Counted from the stretch's first letter, positions 9,567 to 22,440 are shown. The stretch: 64,000 bases of DNA from Galerina marginata (GCA_023014335.1 JAECYW010000006.1:1054001-1118000), one strand, 5' to 3'. The notes: generated by a model from the letters alone, not told the origin. Numbers and translations: made by a program.

Positions 9567-11520
9567 ATGGATTTAGACCCTGTTCACACTCTTTCCCTCA
9601 ACTCGATCCACGACAGCGCGATTACCAACATCAACCTGTATACCGATCGAGCCCAAGTCACAAGATCCTATAAGATTAAAGTCGCTGCAGGACAAACCAA
9701 CTTAACGATTTCTTCCCTCCCAAATGTTGTCGATCACGAGTCGCTAAGGTACGCACGATACAGTAGAGGTATGACACAGAACTCTGATAATCGTCGTTGC
9801 GTTCTTCAGGGTAGAGGGCCGTGGTCAGGCCATAATACAAGGCGTGACTATTTCTAAAGTGCAGAAGAAACAACCTGAAAAGACGTCCCCTCTCTTGCAA
9901 GAACTTAGCGACAAGAAAGAGAGGGCACAGGGTACCCTGGAACGCTGCAAGAAGGCACTTCAAACCATTGACAGCTATATGGGTAAAATTTCAATGGAAT
10001 ACCTCGACATCTCCAAACTGGGAGAGGCTATGGATGTTTATGACACTACCGAGGAAAAATGGGATAATAAAATCCTTGAGATGGAGAAAGAAATCAGTGC
10101 AATTAATACACAGATTGAGAAGGAAATAAAGAGACTCCAGGAGAATGTCCCGAACAACAAATTACGAACTCAAGTGGCAATGGGTTTATTTGCGATGGAG
10201 ACCGCCGAACTCCAACTCAACTTGATCTATGGTCAGTGCTCCAAACGTTATTGGCAAAATATTAGCCCTAATCTTGTTTTTTTCAGCTGTCAATCATGCA
10301 AATTGGGAGGCTAGTTATGATATCCGAGTTGACATGCAGACATCAGATGCTCCCGTCAAGGTGGTATATAAAGCCGCTATTAGCCAACAGACTGGAGAGG
10401 TAGGTCTTGCCTCAGACGCCCTTAGTTACTCTCGTATTAACGTTCCGTTCGCTGTCTAGGTCTGGGATAATGCCCCGATTACTTTAGAGACCACCCAACC
10501 GACTTTCGGTTTGGACCTTCCGGAACTTGGAGCTTGGAACATTACCCATACTAAACCGGTGCCGGCCGAGCATTTGCGGCAAAGAGTAGGCGGAAAGGCC
10601 CCTCGAAGAGCAATGGCCGACCCGGAAGATTTGAACTATATCGAAGCAAACACGACATTTGTTACCTCAACTGGCCACATCAACGCTACATTCCGTGTTC
10701 CTGGCTTGTCCACCATTCCTAGCGACGAAGAGGGACACCTGGTCACCGTCGCTGATCTAGAGCTACCTGCTACGATGTCTTGGGTATGCGTCCCAAAAGG
10801 CGACACCCGTGTACATCTGGAAGTGAGTATAATCGTGTTATTCTGTGAATCTGCTGATACCTTTGTGCACCAGGCAAATATTACTAATATTTCAGAATAC
10901 ACCTTCCTTGCCGGAGAAAGTAACATCTACGTGGATCAAAGTTTTATTGCCCGCACTGAGGTCCCGAGCGTCAGACCACGCGAGGTTTTCAGGTTTCAAC
11001 TCGGGTAATAGCTTTTATTCTATTCTTGAACATCATGAAATTAACGACTTAACTTAGGATTGATCCCTCGATCCGTCTCACTTATCATCCACAAACAAAA
11101 CTGGTTTCTGAGACTGGGTTCTACAGCAAGTCACTCAAATACACCTACTCTCAGCGAATCACCGTTCACAATACCAAGCCTATCGATATCGAAGGACTTC
11201 GGATCACCGATCATATTCCTGTATCTCAAGATGCGAACTTGGTGGTCAATCTTGTCAACCCGGCGCTTACTATTCCTGCAACTGGTCCGTCGACAGTTGG
11301 CTTCTCGGGTAGAATTCTGGCTCTGCCTGAGCCTGTGCAGATCATGGACGGGGTTATTGCACAGTGGAATGGCGCAGACCAACCAGGATACGACATTTCT
11401 GCGCTGGCAACGAATGGTCAGTTTGACTGGGTCTGTAAAGTCCCAGCCCAACAAAAAATCAACCTAGTCCTCCAGTGGGAAGTTACAACTTCTCAGAGAA
11501 CGGAAATTTATGGCCTTTGA
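9567..11520 (+). CDS. DUF4139/DUF4140 protein (mucoidy-inhibitor-A-like)
   Basis: The N-terminus (MDLDPVHTLSLNSIHDSAITNINLYTDRAQVTRSY) is typical of the DUF4140 N-terminal domain. A coiled-coil follows (SDKKERAQGTLERCKKALQ... to ...IEKEIKRLQ), then the DUF4139 beta-rich domain (ANWEASYDIRVDMQTSD, WDNAPITLETTQPTFGL, YTYSQRITVHNTKPIDIEGL) to the stop at 11520. The family is widespread in fungi and bacteria with no firm biochemical role. The introns I infer are near 9749-9809, 10231-10287, 10400-10458, 10824-10874 and 11006-11056. The 51-nt intron at 10824 keeps frame and has no stop, so retention would add 17 residues. The sequence has no signal peptide or membrane span. Confidence 0.85.
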
Positions 11521-11938
11521 GATATTTGTAACATTCTCTTGTACAGTTTTTTTATGGAGACTAAGAAGTCAGTTGAAGTACCCAGTTTTGAAAATGTTCT
11601 CCTTGTCCATACTTCTGATTATATTCCACTTCAATTGTAACATTGAGTACTTATTCTAAAGCGCCAAACATTCTCTGAGTCCTTCTTTCTCCTCACTTGC
11701 TAGTCTGGTAAAGTAAGGTTGACTAGGCATGAAATTCTAACATTTACAAGGTATGTTAAGGTGTAGAAGTAATAACCAGCATGGTCTGATGACTGAACGC
11801 CTGGTTCTCCTGAATATTATTAACAGAGCAGAACAGTGAATGAACCAATTATCTATAAATAGAAATTCTTTGAGTCGGAGGTAAGTTCGCACGGATTCGA
11901 TTTTCAAGCAGCACTCACCTTCATGAGCAAAATCCACA
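11521..11938. other. Intergenic
   Basis: 3' region of the DUF4139 gene and promoter of the F-box gene. No other feature seen. Confidence 0.4.
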
Positions 11939-13552
11939 ATGTCGGGCACGGCAAATCCACCACCTTGGATTGACACTGTATTCCAGCTAGGCGTCAAGCG
12001 TTCTGCGTTGCTCCAGCAGCTCACAGTCCTTAATCGACGGCATAATGAAGTCATTCCTATCGGCCAACTTCCCGCGGAAGTTCTCTCGTTAATTTTTCAT
12101 TACTTGTTTAGCTGGGATTGGTTCAGGAAGTGGACCGTCCAAAGACCCGTTCGATCTCGATGGTCGGAAAGCGGCCTTGAATTTGTAGTGACTGCGTCCC
12201 AAATTTGCCATCGTTGGCGGGAGATTGCTCTTCAAGATACGACGTTGTGGACTCTTTGGTCCGCTTTCGAGTTCAAATCCAATCTGTGGCTTCAAGAAGT
12301 TAAAAAGCGAGCCCGAGGCTCTCCGTTGATCTTCAGGGTACCTCCCGACCTCAACCCATCCGGAATTGCAACTCTCAAGACACACGCGTCCCGCATCAGA
12401 ACATTAGAAATATATCTCGGTGACGATGCTAGATCGACGATAAGACACTTGGACAACCCGCATCCCCTCTTAGAGTCACTCACAATATCTACCGAGGCGT
12501 CTCATTGGTGCCCTAACTATCGTTACCAATCCTGGCCGTCGGATTCCTTGTTACCGGAGACAACATTTTCGGGGAATGCTCCTTGTTTATCGAACGTGTC
12601 CATTACTTCCGTATTGGTTGACCTCCGGCTACCTATTTTTGCGACCGTGGTCCATCTTTCGATCTCAAGTATTGTTCTGAATAGGGAGAAACTTGCAGAA
12701 CATTTCACGGAAGGATTGAAAGCAATGCGACGCCTCGAGTCGCTCACGCTCAGTCACAGTGTCTGGGAAAAGCTAACCCGCGCCATCCCGCTTCCGGAAC
12801 TACGTCTGTTAAAAATCAGCGGCCAACTTCATTCGTTTTCGGAACTTCTGGCCAAACTTAGAACTCCCCCGACGTGTTCAATCCATCTTACATTGTCAAA
12901 TGAGTCGGATGATCCAGTTGGAGCAGAATTGATGGGGGAGTACATTGCAAGAGCAACGGAAGATTACCCCGTCGATGCTGCAGAAACTCGTTGGGCTATA
13001 ACACTCAATTACAATTTCCTGGAAATTGGATACTGCATGAATCAAATAGAGGGCCATCGTTTCTTTTTCGTGCTTCAACGATCACGATCACAATATTCAA
13101 ACCCGGAACTCCCACTTCATATTGCGATCCCGACGCTCCTCGCTCCCCTTTTATCCCGCATTCCATCCTACGAACTCTGTCTAAATTCCGAAATGCACGA
13201 ATTGATGGCCTCAGAGATCGTGGAGTTGCTCTTCGGGCAGCGTACCGTTACCTCGATTAGTTTCAATGGTGCCATCGCATTCGTCAAGGCAGTGCCACAC
13301 CTCGTCCTTCATACTCAAAGTGGTGGAAGAACTTCCAATTTTTATCTCCCTTCACTGCGCACTGTACAGCTAAAGAATATCTCAATGAACACACCAGAGG
13401 CGAAAAGGAATATTTGCCATTTTCTAAAGCTGCGTGCCGAAGGTGGTTCGCCGATTCAGGTTGTCGATCTTGTCAGCTGTGACGGAGCTATACTCATGGC
13501 TAAAAGTCTGCGAGAGGAATTCAAGGATCTCGATGTTGGCATCCAAAATTGA
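11939..13552 (+). CDS. F-box protein, single exon, 537 aa
   Basis: Likely substrate receptor of an SCF ubiquitin ligase. The N-terminal F-box runs from about residue 38: IPIGQLPAEVLSLIFHYLF, followed by SQICHRWREIALQDTTLWT, the form common in the large mushroom F-box families. The rest is Leu-rich, with irregular repeats (LRTLEIYL, LESLTLSHSVWEKL, LRLLKISG, LRTVQLKNIS) that suggest a leucine-rich-repeat-like substrate domain. There is one exon from ATG at 11939. The substrate cannot be inferred. Such proteins evolve fast and are usually orphan at species level. Confidence 0.85.
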   Translation: MSGTANPPPWIDTVFQLGVKRSALLQQLTVLNRRHNEVIPIGQLPAEVLSLIFHYLFSWDWFRKWTVQRPVRSRWSESGLEFVVTASQICHRWREIALQDTTLWTLWSAFEFKSNLWLQEVKKRARGSPLIFRVPPDLNPSGIATLKTHASRIRTLEIYLGDDARSTIRHLDNPHPLLESLTISTEASHWCPNYRYQSWPSDSLLPETTFSGNAPCLSNVSITSVLVDLRLPIFATVVHLSISSIVLNREKLAEHFTEGLKAMRRLESLTLSHSVWEKLTRAIPLPELRLLKISGQLHSFSELLAKLRTPPTCSIHLTLSNESDDPVGAELMGEYIARATEDYPVDAAETRWAITLNYNFLEIGYCMNQIEGHRFFFVLQRSRSQYSNPELPLHIAIPTLLAPLLSRIPSYELCLNSEMHELMASEIVELLFGQRTVTSISFNGAIAFVKAVPHLVLHTQSGGRTSNFYLPSLRTVQLKNISMNTPEAKRNICHFLKLRAEGGSPIQVVDLVSCDGAILMAKSLREEFKDLDVGIQN

Positions 13553-14099
13553 TAACATTTGTTTCTAGTCAAGTCTCTCCATTGAATGTGTGCCGAAGCA
13601 AATATTTTCGCTTAATTTTCAATAGACTCTGGAGAAAGTGCATCATTATAGGTGAATGCTGCATTCCATTACTTAAGTCGTTGTTCACGCCACTTTGAAC
13701 CCGCTTTTGAAACAATTTCATTTCATTGGGATATAGTGGCGCAAAACAAAATCGATACTAATGACAAACGACTTTATCGCGAACGGTGCGGCGTATGAGC
13801 GCCTACAAAGAACATTCAAGTAATATGTTGCCGTTGAGATTGACTGACTGCACATGCAACGCTGAGTGAAATAGAACAAAACTGGATAAATCTCGTCCAA
13901 TGTTAGGGTATACGTCTACGAGAATTAGCAACAGTCGCTAATGTCGTAGAAGAAGTGGTTATATGAAAGGATACAGTAGAAAAAAATCCCTGCGAGTCAA
14001 CGGCAGAATCCAAAGGAACAGAGTGCATTAAGGTGAAACAGTCACGAGAATTCGAATGGGAAGAATAAATGATGGATTATCGTTCAAGCAGGATGGAAG
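13553..14099. other. Intergenic between convergent genes
   Basis: Region between the 3' ends of the F-box gene (+) and a lectin gene (-). No gene supported. Confidence 0.4.
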
Positions 14100-14843
14100 T
14101 CAACTGCAACCTGTCGGCATCTTGTCCGGATTCTCTGTGGGTACGACTCCGTACGATGATGACCTTTAGGCTTCGGAGACCACAGGGTTAGCAAGGCTCT
14201 AAGAAATTCCGATTTTATAAGGATTCGTACCTTGCGTGAATTTCCACGTCTGGTGGAGACCATTCCACGTTGACCAGAGCGTGATGGGATCTCCAGGGGT
14301 CGCGAGGCCATGTCCGTAGAGGTCAAGGTTCTGGTGGGTGGAAGGGACGAAGACCCTTGGAGGAAGGGTTGGTGGTTAGAAACAAGAATTTTTTCTTTGC
14401 TACGCGATTGAACAATACCTGAAGGTGTTTTGATTGCTCTCATCTCGCCAGATATGCCAATTGAAAGGAGTAGAGGAAGCTACAAGTCGGGTGCCGTCCG
14501 CCGGAGAGCCATCTATGCTGAGATAGGTTCCGGTCCAGACTGAACGGAAAGTCCAGGCGCTACCTGTCCAGTTCAATGTCCACTGCACAAAAGAGAAGAT
14601 GTTTAGTAACTCGCATCCGAAGAAGAAAGCCGACAGCCCACTTACCTGCTGGTTGATTCCCCCGTGTACAGGGAATCCGATAACTATAGAACATGGGAGT
14701 CAACGACCTTGTCCAGTGGGTCCCGACGCGCAACGATGAAAGAACTAACTTGATTTCTCATCTCCAGCAGAGAGATCCATGGCCGTGCCAGCCTTAACGT
14801 TGGTAATGACATAGGTGGATCCGGAGTTGACGTTGGCAGTCAT
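14100..14843 (-). CDS. Ricin-B-type (beta-trefoil) lectin
   Basis: A small predicted sugar-binding lectin of about 150 residues. In order on the minus strand: ATG at 14843 (MTANVNSGSTYVITNVKAGTAMDLSAGDE), then IGFPVHGGINQQ, then WTLNWTGSAWTFRSVWTGTYLSIDG and FNWHIWRDESNQNTFR, then STHQNLDLYGHGLATPGDPI and WKFTQ, with a final exon ending ENPDKMPTGCS-stop. The repeated strand pattern (Y-V-I-T, DLS-G, Q-x-W, NLDL) is that of the three-lobed trefoil. Each break between these blocks has a plausible short GT-AG intron. There is no signal peptide. It is a homolog of the lectin at 22441-23091 with the same intron positions after the GD/GT and QQ residues, so the two share a recent common origin. Confidence 0.82.
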
Positions 14844-17800
14844 GATCAGTGTGGATGAGGGGGTTGATAGGCAAGAATAAACTCGAGGGAAAGGAAGGAA
14901 GGGAGGCGTTTTTAAGCCGACGGGCTTTATGAATGGTGAAAAAGGAAGCTTTCATGTCAGAAGATGCGAATCCAGGCCGATTTAATGAATCCCGCGGTGG
15001 CCGTCAATCGCGAGGAAGGCGTCAGGCAGCCATCGGGTTTGGAGATATGAAAAATGCAAGGTGGAACAGACGGTGGATATTGTCATGTATATCGGAGCAG
15101 ATACGAACAATTATTTGCGTCATAGTTCGACACACTGAATGCTTCCCTGTTTTTCGGTACCACCGGAAACAAGGCATGAGGATATCGTCCAAAGTTTTGA
15201 ATGTCCTGTGATGAAAAGAAAAGTCAAGAGCCTCAGCTAGTCAGACTGCTGCCAAAGGAGAGCCGTCTTTTGGCTTCATAGGGAAGGTTTTCTTTCCCAG
15301 GCGAATGAACGAAGAAAATGAAGTCGTCATAGAAAGACGATAAAATGACCGGTGCGCCACTCAGTTACCTCGTGGTGCAGTCTGGGTGTGAGGCCCTATC
15401 AGGCGTCTGTGTGGAGAATAAAGGTTAGGTAGGCCAAACCATGAGCCTAACGCGAGGTTTGGGTCAACCGTTCGCGAGCTCTGGCCTCGAGGACGTTCTC
15501 TAACGCCGTTCAACCGTCGTGGACAGTGATAATGATGATGGTAGGCGGCGGAAGTGGAGACGGACCACGAATCTATTTTTAGAACGTAATAATTCTTGAA
15601 GGCGTGATGGACCAAGGAGAGAAATGCAAATCTGTGATAACGAGACAGCTACCAACACGCATAAGAAAAAGGTGTATGAGATGCTTCACAGCGCAGGATT
15701 TGAGAAAATAAATGCATGCTCCTTATCTTGCAAATTTCATTTTAAAAGGGCTAATGAATCTTGCAATTATCGGCCAGCGTCCGAGTGCCTTCCGTCGGAT
15801 GTCATGTTCAGAAAGCGATTTTCAAAGCGAGGCTTGTGTGTAAATCCTTATCTTCGTCAACCAAGCTGAGAAATTCTTTGGCGTCCATTACTGGTGCTCA
15901 AGTCAAGCAGCCGAACAAAGGCACTCGTCGGAAGCCAGAACAACGATACCCGACAGTCATGGGAGAGATGGAGTAGCCTTGAAACCTGGCTCACTCGCCG
16001 GCGACTGAACAGAGGAAATCACATATGTCGGCAAGCATCCGTTTAGAGTACAAGATTTACTTTTAACCAGAGAAAATAAGGCGAAGAGTCTGGTCTTCCA
16101 TGGGCAGCAGGCGGGTGTATCATGCGACAGCGGCCATTTGGCGGTATGTATACGTATTTCAAAAGCTTCTAGCGCGTCTCTGTGGAATGGAAGCCTGCGT
16201 ACGACGGTTGTAAATAAAGCGGCGCCAACAGGGGTAGAGTTTTACGTCGCCTGAAAAATGAGGTGCTGGAAAGGCGGCGTGTAGAACCGTCGGCGACCTA
16301 AGGACAATTCATTGTACGCTGGTAAGAACCTAGAGCAGTGCGTCGATCGGTATCTAACCCGTTTTATCGTGGCCGAGACGAGGCTCAGTCAATTGCAAGT
16401 ATTCCCTGGATATCAAGACGAGACCAGCGAAAGGTGGGGAGCAGAATACAGTAAGCATGGCCCATGTGCGAGGCTCATCTACCAAGTTTCAGGTGGGTTC
16501 GGGCGGCCGCCATTCTATAAGAAAGTTCTCCTTCCCTCTTCCTCACGACATTAATTATAGTGCTCTTTCAAACCAAGCCCGTTCAAGGTTTTTTCGTCCG
16601 CGTCGATGCGAATAATCCGAGCGTGTGGATTTCGATCGAGGGCTAGTGGGAGATAATAGAGAATGGAGCTCTCAGCTCTCGTATCTATCCAAGAATCTGG
16701 ATTCTGGAGAGATAAAAACTTGGTATCGACGCTCAGTGGATGCTGCACAGATGGCGCGATGGGAGTTGTTTGGAAACAGTTATGGCGGGAGCCTGAAAGC
16801 CTGAGGCCTTTGATCCGTTCAGGCCGAGGTACCCAGTCTTCCAGACGAGGAACGGTCGCCAACGGTCATGGCGGTCTGACTAATTTCTGGCGACAATGCT
16901 GACAATGGACTCAGGTACTTTTTCCGAGTTTAATCAGTCAGATAGGCCTTGGACCGCCCGTAGTGAGCTCGGAGATGACAGATAGAAGAAAAAGATCGTG
17001 ACTGACGGCATCCTCGCTCTCCACAGGAATCAAAGATACGGCATGAAACACCGTCAGCCAGGGGAAGTACCGAGTATAGTCCTCAGTCAGAAATATGGAA
17101 CTTGAAGATTTTTGCGTCTGCTTTTACATCAAATTTCCATGGAGGATGGAGACAGTCTGTATCAAGTTTGGATGGCATTCAATGGATACGACCAAGTTTA
17201 GCCTCCGGGTGTGGTGGAAAAAGTCGGAGCTGATGGGGCATATTTTTGTTTCCGTCGGACGCGACAATTATAGCGACGGAAACGGTTGCAAATTGATGAC
17301 GATGTTGAGAAGGTCACCTCAGCTGAATTGATGAACCGTTCACTGACAAACAATTTTGCCAGCAAAACGGCGCTGGAAAGGTGGAAAATTGACTCTGGAC
17401 ACACGCCATGTCTCGGTCATAACTTGTTGCGAGGTGCTGTCAGAAAAACTCCTCCAAATGAACATGGGAATCGGAAATTCGGCCTTCATGAAAATAAAAC
17501 CTGTTCCGCATTCTGGTAGCAAGAGAAAAGGGAGTGAATTGGGAAAAAATACAGGACACTCATAGTTCAGTCATGGGTGGACGGAATGAGGATGAAAAAC
17601 GGTGAAGACGGCGTGAGAAGAAGTTGAACTGCCGCGGTGAAACAGAGGTTACGTAATAGAGCAGGGTGATGGACAGCACTTGGAGACGCGAAGGCCTGAG
17701 AAACATCGAAACTGGACATTTCCATCTTTTTCTTCCGTCCAGCTTTCTTCTCCTCCACCAACTCACGACCAGTGACCGACGCTCGACCCGCCCACGACGA

Positions 17801-18040
17801 CGAGGGATCCACGAATCTTTTCAATCTCCTTGCTTTCAAACAACTAGACTTGCCACCCCACATTCCTTTTCGTCTCTTACCGATCTGTTGTCCAGATTAA
17901 TACCCCACACACCGACGAAGAAAAAATTACCGCCAAGAATACCATAATCAACTGACTTACTTGAATACCACGTCGACGATACCAGCATTTCCTTAATATA
18001 TCCATAGCAAACCTCACCGATACACCAGCGCCAATACACC
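14844..18040. other. Long gene-free region (about 3.2 kb)
   Basis: No frame here shows a domain or consistent exon chain. The longest frames (14933-15211 plus, 15361-15615 minus, 16551-16862 minus) have no family resemblance that I know. The last 200 bases before 18041 are C/T-rich and look like a promoter and leader of the xylulokinase gene. I cannot exclude a lineage-specific gene or a non-coding RNA. Confidence 0.4.
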
Positions 18041-20914
18041 ATGCCTGCTATAGCGAAAACTGGCCCTTCGCTCTTCCTGGGGATCGAACTGGGAATAGAC
18101 CAGCTGCGTGCGTCGATAGTAGATGAGAGTCTCGAGCTCGTGGGCGTGGAAAGTGTCGACTTTGATTCGGAGCTGCCGGAATACCAGTGCGTTTCTACTA
18201 CGCCTTTTCCCAGCACCTCTTCGAGCTGGGAGTCTCTGGATCATAAACTGATCATCCGTCGCTTTGATAGAACTCAAGGTGGTATATTTACGACCCCGGG
18301 AGAGGCATACACGACGCCCGTTGAGATGTGGCTCAAAGGCCTTGGTAAGAATTACGTTCTATTTTGTCCCCAGCGGAATCAATTTTTTCTTTTGGAATTT
18401 CGGCTTGGCCCGTCGCTTCTGATCATGCGAGCTCTTTTCTTGATTTGGCAATCCCTTTATGTTCCTGATCACTTACACGGTCACGTGACGTAGATGGGCT
18501 CTTCGAAAAACTCCATCGAAATTATGACTTGACGAAAATAAAAGCTATTGGAGGCGCTGCCCAGGTCAGACACATCTCCTCTTCAAGGAGAATCCAGTGC
18601 TTATTTTTTTTTCTTTGAAAAACTAGCATGCTTTGGTTTGGTGGAAGTCTACGACAGTCCCATCATTATCATCGTTGGACCCACACGTGCCCTTGCATGC
18701 CCAATTTCCTGCTCAATCCTTCTCACTTCCAAATACACCTGTGGCACAGGACACTTCTTCGCAGACTCATGGACTTGCCATAGAGGCCCTTCTCGGAGGC
18801 CCTGATCACATGGCTGCCCGAGTAGGCATCTCCTCCAACTCCTCAATGGTCGCCGCCCAACTCTTGCGGGTACGAGAGACCTGGCCGCAGGAGGTGTGGG
18901 CGCGTACTGGACGAGTGCAGCTTGCCAGCGCCTTCCTTGCGAGCTTGATCACCGGCAAGTGGACAAGCATGGGCGAGGCCGAGGCATGCGCTACTGGTGC
19001 ATGGGTGCATGGTGGTAATCACAACATGGCGGCTGGTCATCCCCCAGGCCAGGGCTACTGGGACGAAGGAGTGTTAGATATTGTTGGAGGTAGTAGAGAG
19101 GAAGGTAGAAGAGTAAGAGGCTGGCTTGGAGATGTCGACGTTACTGGCGGTTCGAGGAAAGCCGGAAACGTCTCGAGGTACTTAGTAGATCGATATGGCT
19201 TCGACCCAGGTAATCACTACTCTTTCTTTTATTTTTTAAGATGCTAATATTTATTTCAGAAACTATTGTCGCACCATTTACATCCGATTTTCTGGCGTCA
19301 TACCTCTCTCTATTGCCTTCGGCCGGCGATGCAGTCCTTTCTTTTGGGCCTATGGATACATTACTCACACCAGCACAACATTATATTCCTACGCGTCTTT
19401 ATAATCTATTCCCTCATCCTGCGCAAGATGCAAGTGAAAAGCGGAAATACATTTCCGTTCTCACCAGCAGGTATTTCTCCTTTTCTCGACGTCATTTTAT
19501 TAAAAAAAATTCTCATTATTCCTTTCAGAAACGCCGACGTTCCTCGAGCGCTTGTGCGCGATATGTATACTAAGAGTTGGAGTGCCTTTGATCGGCTTGT
19601 TGCCATCGTTCCTCCGGGCGGATCCATCGGGTGTGTATTGCGAATTACCTATGCAACGCCAGCTTACAAGGCTCGAACATCAGACTTGACGATAAGCTCT
19701 TTAGCTTCTGGCACCTCCAGCCAGACGCCTACCCTTATGCACGAGTCAAGGGCATCTTCCGGTTCGAGACTGGGATCAAAGTGAACGAATTCCGAGACCT
19801 GCGCGCGAACCCGCGGTGTCTCCTGGAGAGCCAGATCCTTTCGTTCCGCGTTAAGTGGTCGCGGATGATATCCACCGGGGTTTTGGGCTCGTCACGCAAG
19901 ACTGGTGTAAGCCCTACTCCGCCGCTCTCTGGGCGCAGCAGTTCAGGCCTGTCTAGCCTCGGGTTGACTTTTGATCCGTACGACCATGTACCCCTCCCTA
20001 CACGCGTCCTCGCCACAGGCGCAGCCACGAATTTCCCGAGCATGGCTAACCTCGTTGGAGATGTCTTCAACGCGCCGGTATTCGTCCCGCTGACCCAGGT
20101 AGACTCCGCGCAGGTCGTTCCGCACCGCAATACGCCTGTCCAGGGATACCCTAGCCGCTCTGCTCTTGGCGGCGCATACGTTGCCAGGTGGGTATGGAGC
20201 CGCGAGTGGGGTGCAGGTGGGCTAGGCGTGTTCGAGGACGAGATGAAGAGGCTGCTCGGCAAACGGTGGATCGCCACTGGGGGTCAGCTGTTGAAGAGCA
20301 ACATCAATGGAGCAACGAGCGCGGTTGCGCCGCTTGGAGGAAGCAGTGGTGCGAACAGTGGTGCCAGCACACCGTATGGCCACACTGGTGCGCGTTCTGG
20401 GCTGGGCGCTACGGTGTTTGTCGAGGAGGACGAGGACGAGGAGATTGAGAGGGAGAGGAATGGACGGTCCCTGGTTGGCGCTGCTCTTCTTAACAACGCC
20501 GGAATTATTGGAGGAGGTGTTTATGGAGCTTCCTCGTACACCGAAACTGGTCAAGCGAGACTGCGCACACAAACTGGTTCGACAGCCGAGACGCTTTCCA
20601 GCGCGACGAGCTCGATGATTTCGCCTACGTCGGCGTTTACCACCCCCGATCTCGGGCTCGGTAGTCTTGGCCCCATGCCACCTGGGCTTTCAGCGTCGAA
20701 TAGTGGTAGCAACGCCAATGGTAGTCCTGGTGTGGCTACGCCCACGACACCGACGCCTCTCACCCCCGTCGTGGCGATGCCGACCTCCGACTCGGAGGCG
20801 CAAATTGGGCTGGCCAAGGTCGCAGAGCCGGACGTGGATGCGTTCATGACGTATGCCGCCATCGTACCAGAATTCTCGCGTTTGGAGACGATGGTGGTCA
20901 AGGGCATTGTCTAA
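18041..20914 (+). CDS. XKS1: D-xylulose kinase (xylulokinase), FGGY family, with low-complexity insert
   Basis: Phosphorylates D-xylulose to xylulose 5-phosphate with ATP, feeding pentoses from hemicellulose into the pentose phosphate pathway in the cytosol. N-terminal FGGY domain: SLFLGIELGIDQLRASIVD (phosphate-binding), TTPGEAYTTPVEMWLKGLD, IGGAAQHALVWW. Middle: SNSSMVAAQLLRVRE, TGRVQLASAFLASLITGKW, ACATGAWVHG. C-terminal domain: LATGAATNFPSMANLVGDVFNAPVFVP and SRSALGGAYVARWVW, then EPDVDAFMTYAAIVPEFSRLETMVVKGIV. Between the last two blocks (about 20300-20815) lies an insert of about 170 residues rich in Gly, Ser, Thr and Pro with an acidic EEDEDEEIERE patch, which I do not know from the family. 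Introns at 18187-18270, 18345-18493, ~18565-18627, ~19208-19258, ~19470-19530 and ~19631-19690 restore frame. Confidence 0.9.
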
Positions 20915-22440
20915 GGGTCCTTAAACGTCACTGACGTCGAACATTTGCTCCGGCATCTCAAGGCTATCTTGCCGTCAATTGCTTTCCTATTCTTCTTCGA
21001 ATTTACCTCCTTCGTGTATTATGCTTTCATATGTTGTTGTCGCTGCTGCATCGTCGTACTCCATGGTTCCAAATCTCGCCACTTCCCCCTTCCTGGTTAT
21101 TATCACTGCCCTTTCCCAATCAATTTTCGCCTCTCCCAAACCGGCCACTACTACGGTCGGTTTCGAAGAAATGCAGGCCTTCCAGATGCTGAGGCTACGA
21201 CCATACCACGTCATGTTTCGACTCGGCGTTCATGCCTTTAAATACCTGCTCACACCGTGTCTCATAAAAGTAGAATCGGCCCCCTCCCCCCAGGTTGTTT
21301 TCACTAGTGATATTCGTCGTTATTTTCCCGTATAATTTAAGGTATACCAGGCTTGTTTTTTTTTACGTACCCTCTCGAATAACTGACTCTTTACCTTCTC
21401 GTTTGGCTGTGGACCGGCGTTTTGCGCACCTTTCCTGCGGCAAATCTTTAAGGCCAATAACATATTCACCCTCCCGGCCTCGAGGTTTAGAGCTCAGATC
21501 TCACTCGCATTCCGTCTTTATGTGACCCTTTTACCAGTCCCGTTAGCTTGGGTGGACTCTCTCTACTACCAGATGTCTAAAGGGATTGTTGCCCTTCTTC
21601 AAGTGCTTCCCATGGAACACATGTTTTGCCATGAATACCGAGCTGAAAACGTGGGTCTGATTTATTGTTTCGAACTTTCTATCTGCTCTGACGTAGGGCC
21701 ATTGGAATACGCACAGAACTGGGTGAATGTTTCATCAGTAGGCGATCTTGACATCGCTTCCGTTTGTGGGTAAGGTCCCGGGACCACCACCCGAACGACA
21801 CCCATGCTGGTACTCCATCACGTACTCTTTCTTTGATCATGATCGTGGATGCTTGACTCTCTATCATGGATAAATTTCCAACATCTACACACAATGCCGG
21901 CGGTAATTGCGCCTTCCTTTGTTATGTTGTACCCCAGAACTCCCCAGACCCGCGGAAAACACGGAATCAAGAGTACTTGCAGTGCCTGTTATCGTCTTTG
22001 GAATATCGCGGAGTGAGTTCGTCCGACCCTTAGTGATTTACGTCTGACTCTTCCAGTATAACGCTTCCCGATGCGATGGGGATGATCCCTATCGCTAGCG
22101 CTACGATAATGCTCCTCTTCAGGCGATGTTCTCGTCACAAATGCCACCAATAAGAACTCCAGGTCCCAGAGGAGGTCATCAGTCGCAGGAGAACCCCAGG
22201 AACCTGGCCCACAATCAGGAAAGCCGGTCCGTTCGGGCAGGGCCTGGTGGCCGTTTCCCAAATCGACGACGGAGAGCAAGCAAATTGGCACCCCTTCTCC
22301 GCTCTTGAGCCCAGCTTCTGCTCGTCCTCGCAAATTCTTAGAAGCCGTGACTTGACGTGAAAATAATCTCTGATGGAATTAGCCATTCTAGACGTATATA
22401 AACCTTGGTCCTCTAATCCTCTTTCTTCAAGAACACTACC
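20915..22440. other. Intergenic, about 1.5 kb
   Basis: Several frames overlap in T/C-rich sequence at 20945-21335 without domain content. They probably reflect the 3' region of the xylulokinase gene. I see no gene before the lectin promoter. Confidence 0.4.
22395..22402 (+). promoter_or_regulatory. TATA box of lectin gene
   Basis: TATATAAA, 39 bp before the ATG at 22441. The short distance implies a very short leader. Confidence 0.5.

Noticed and set aside
14933..15211. Plus-strand 92-codon gene near the second lectin
   Set aside because: Basic, compositionally random translation with no homology I recognise; it would overlap the lectin promoter.
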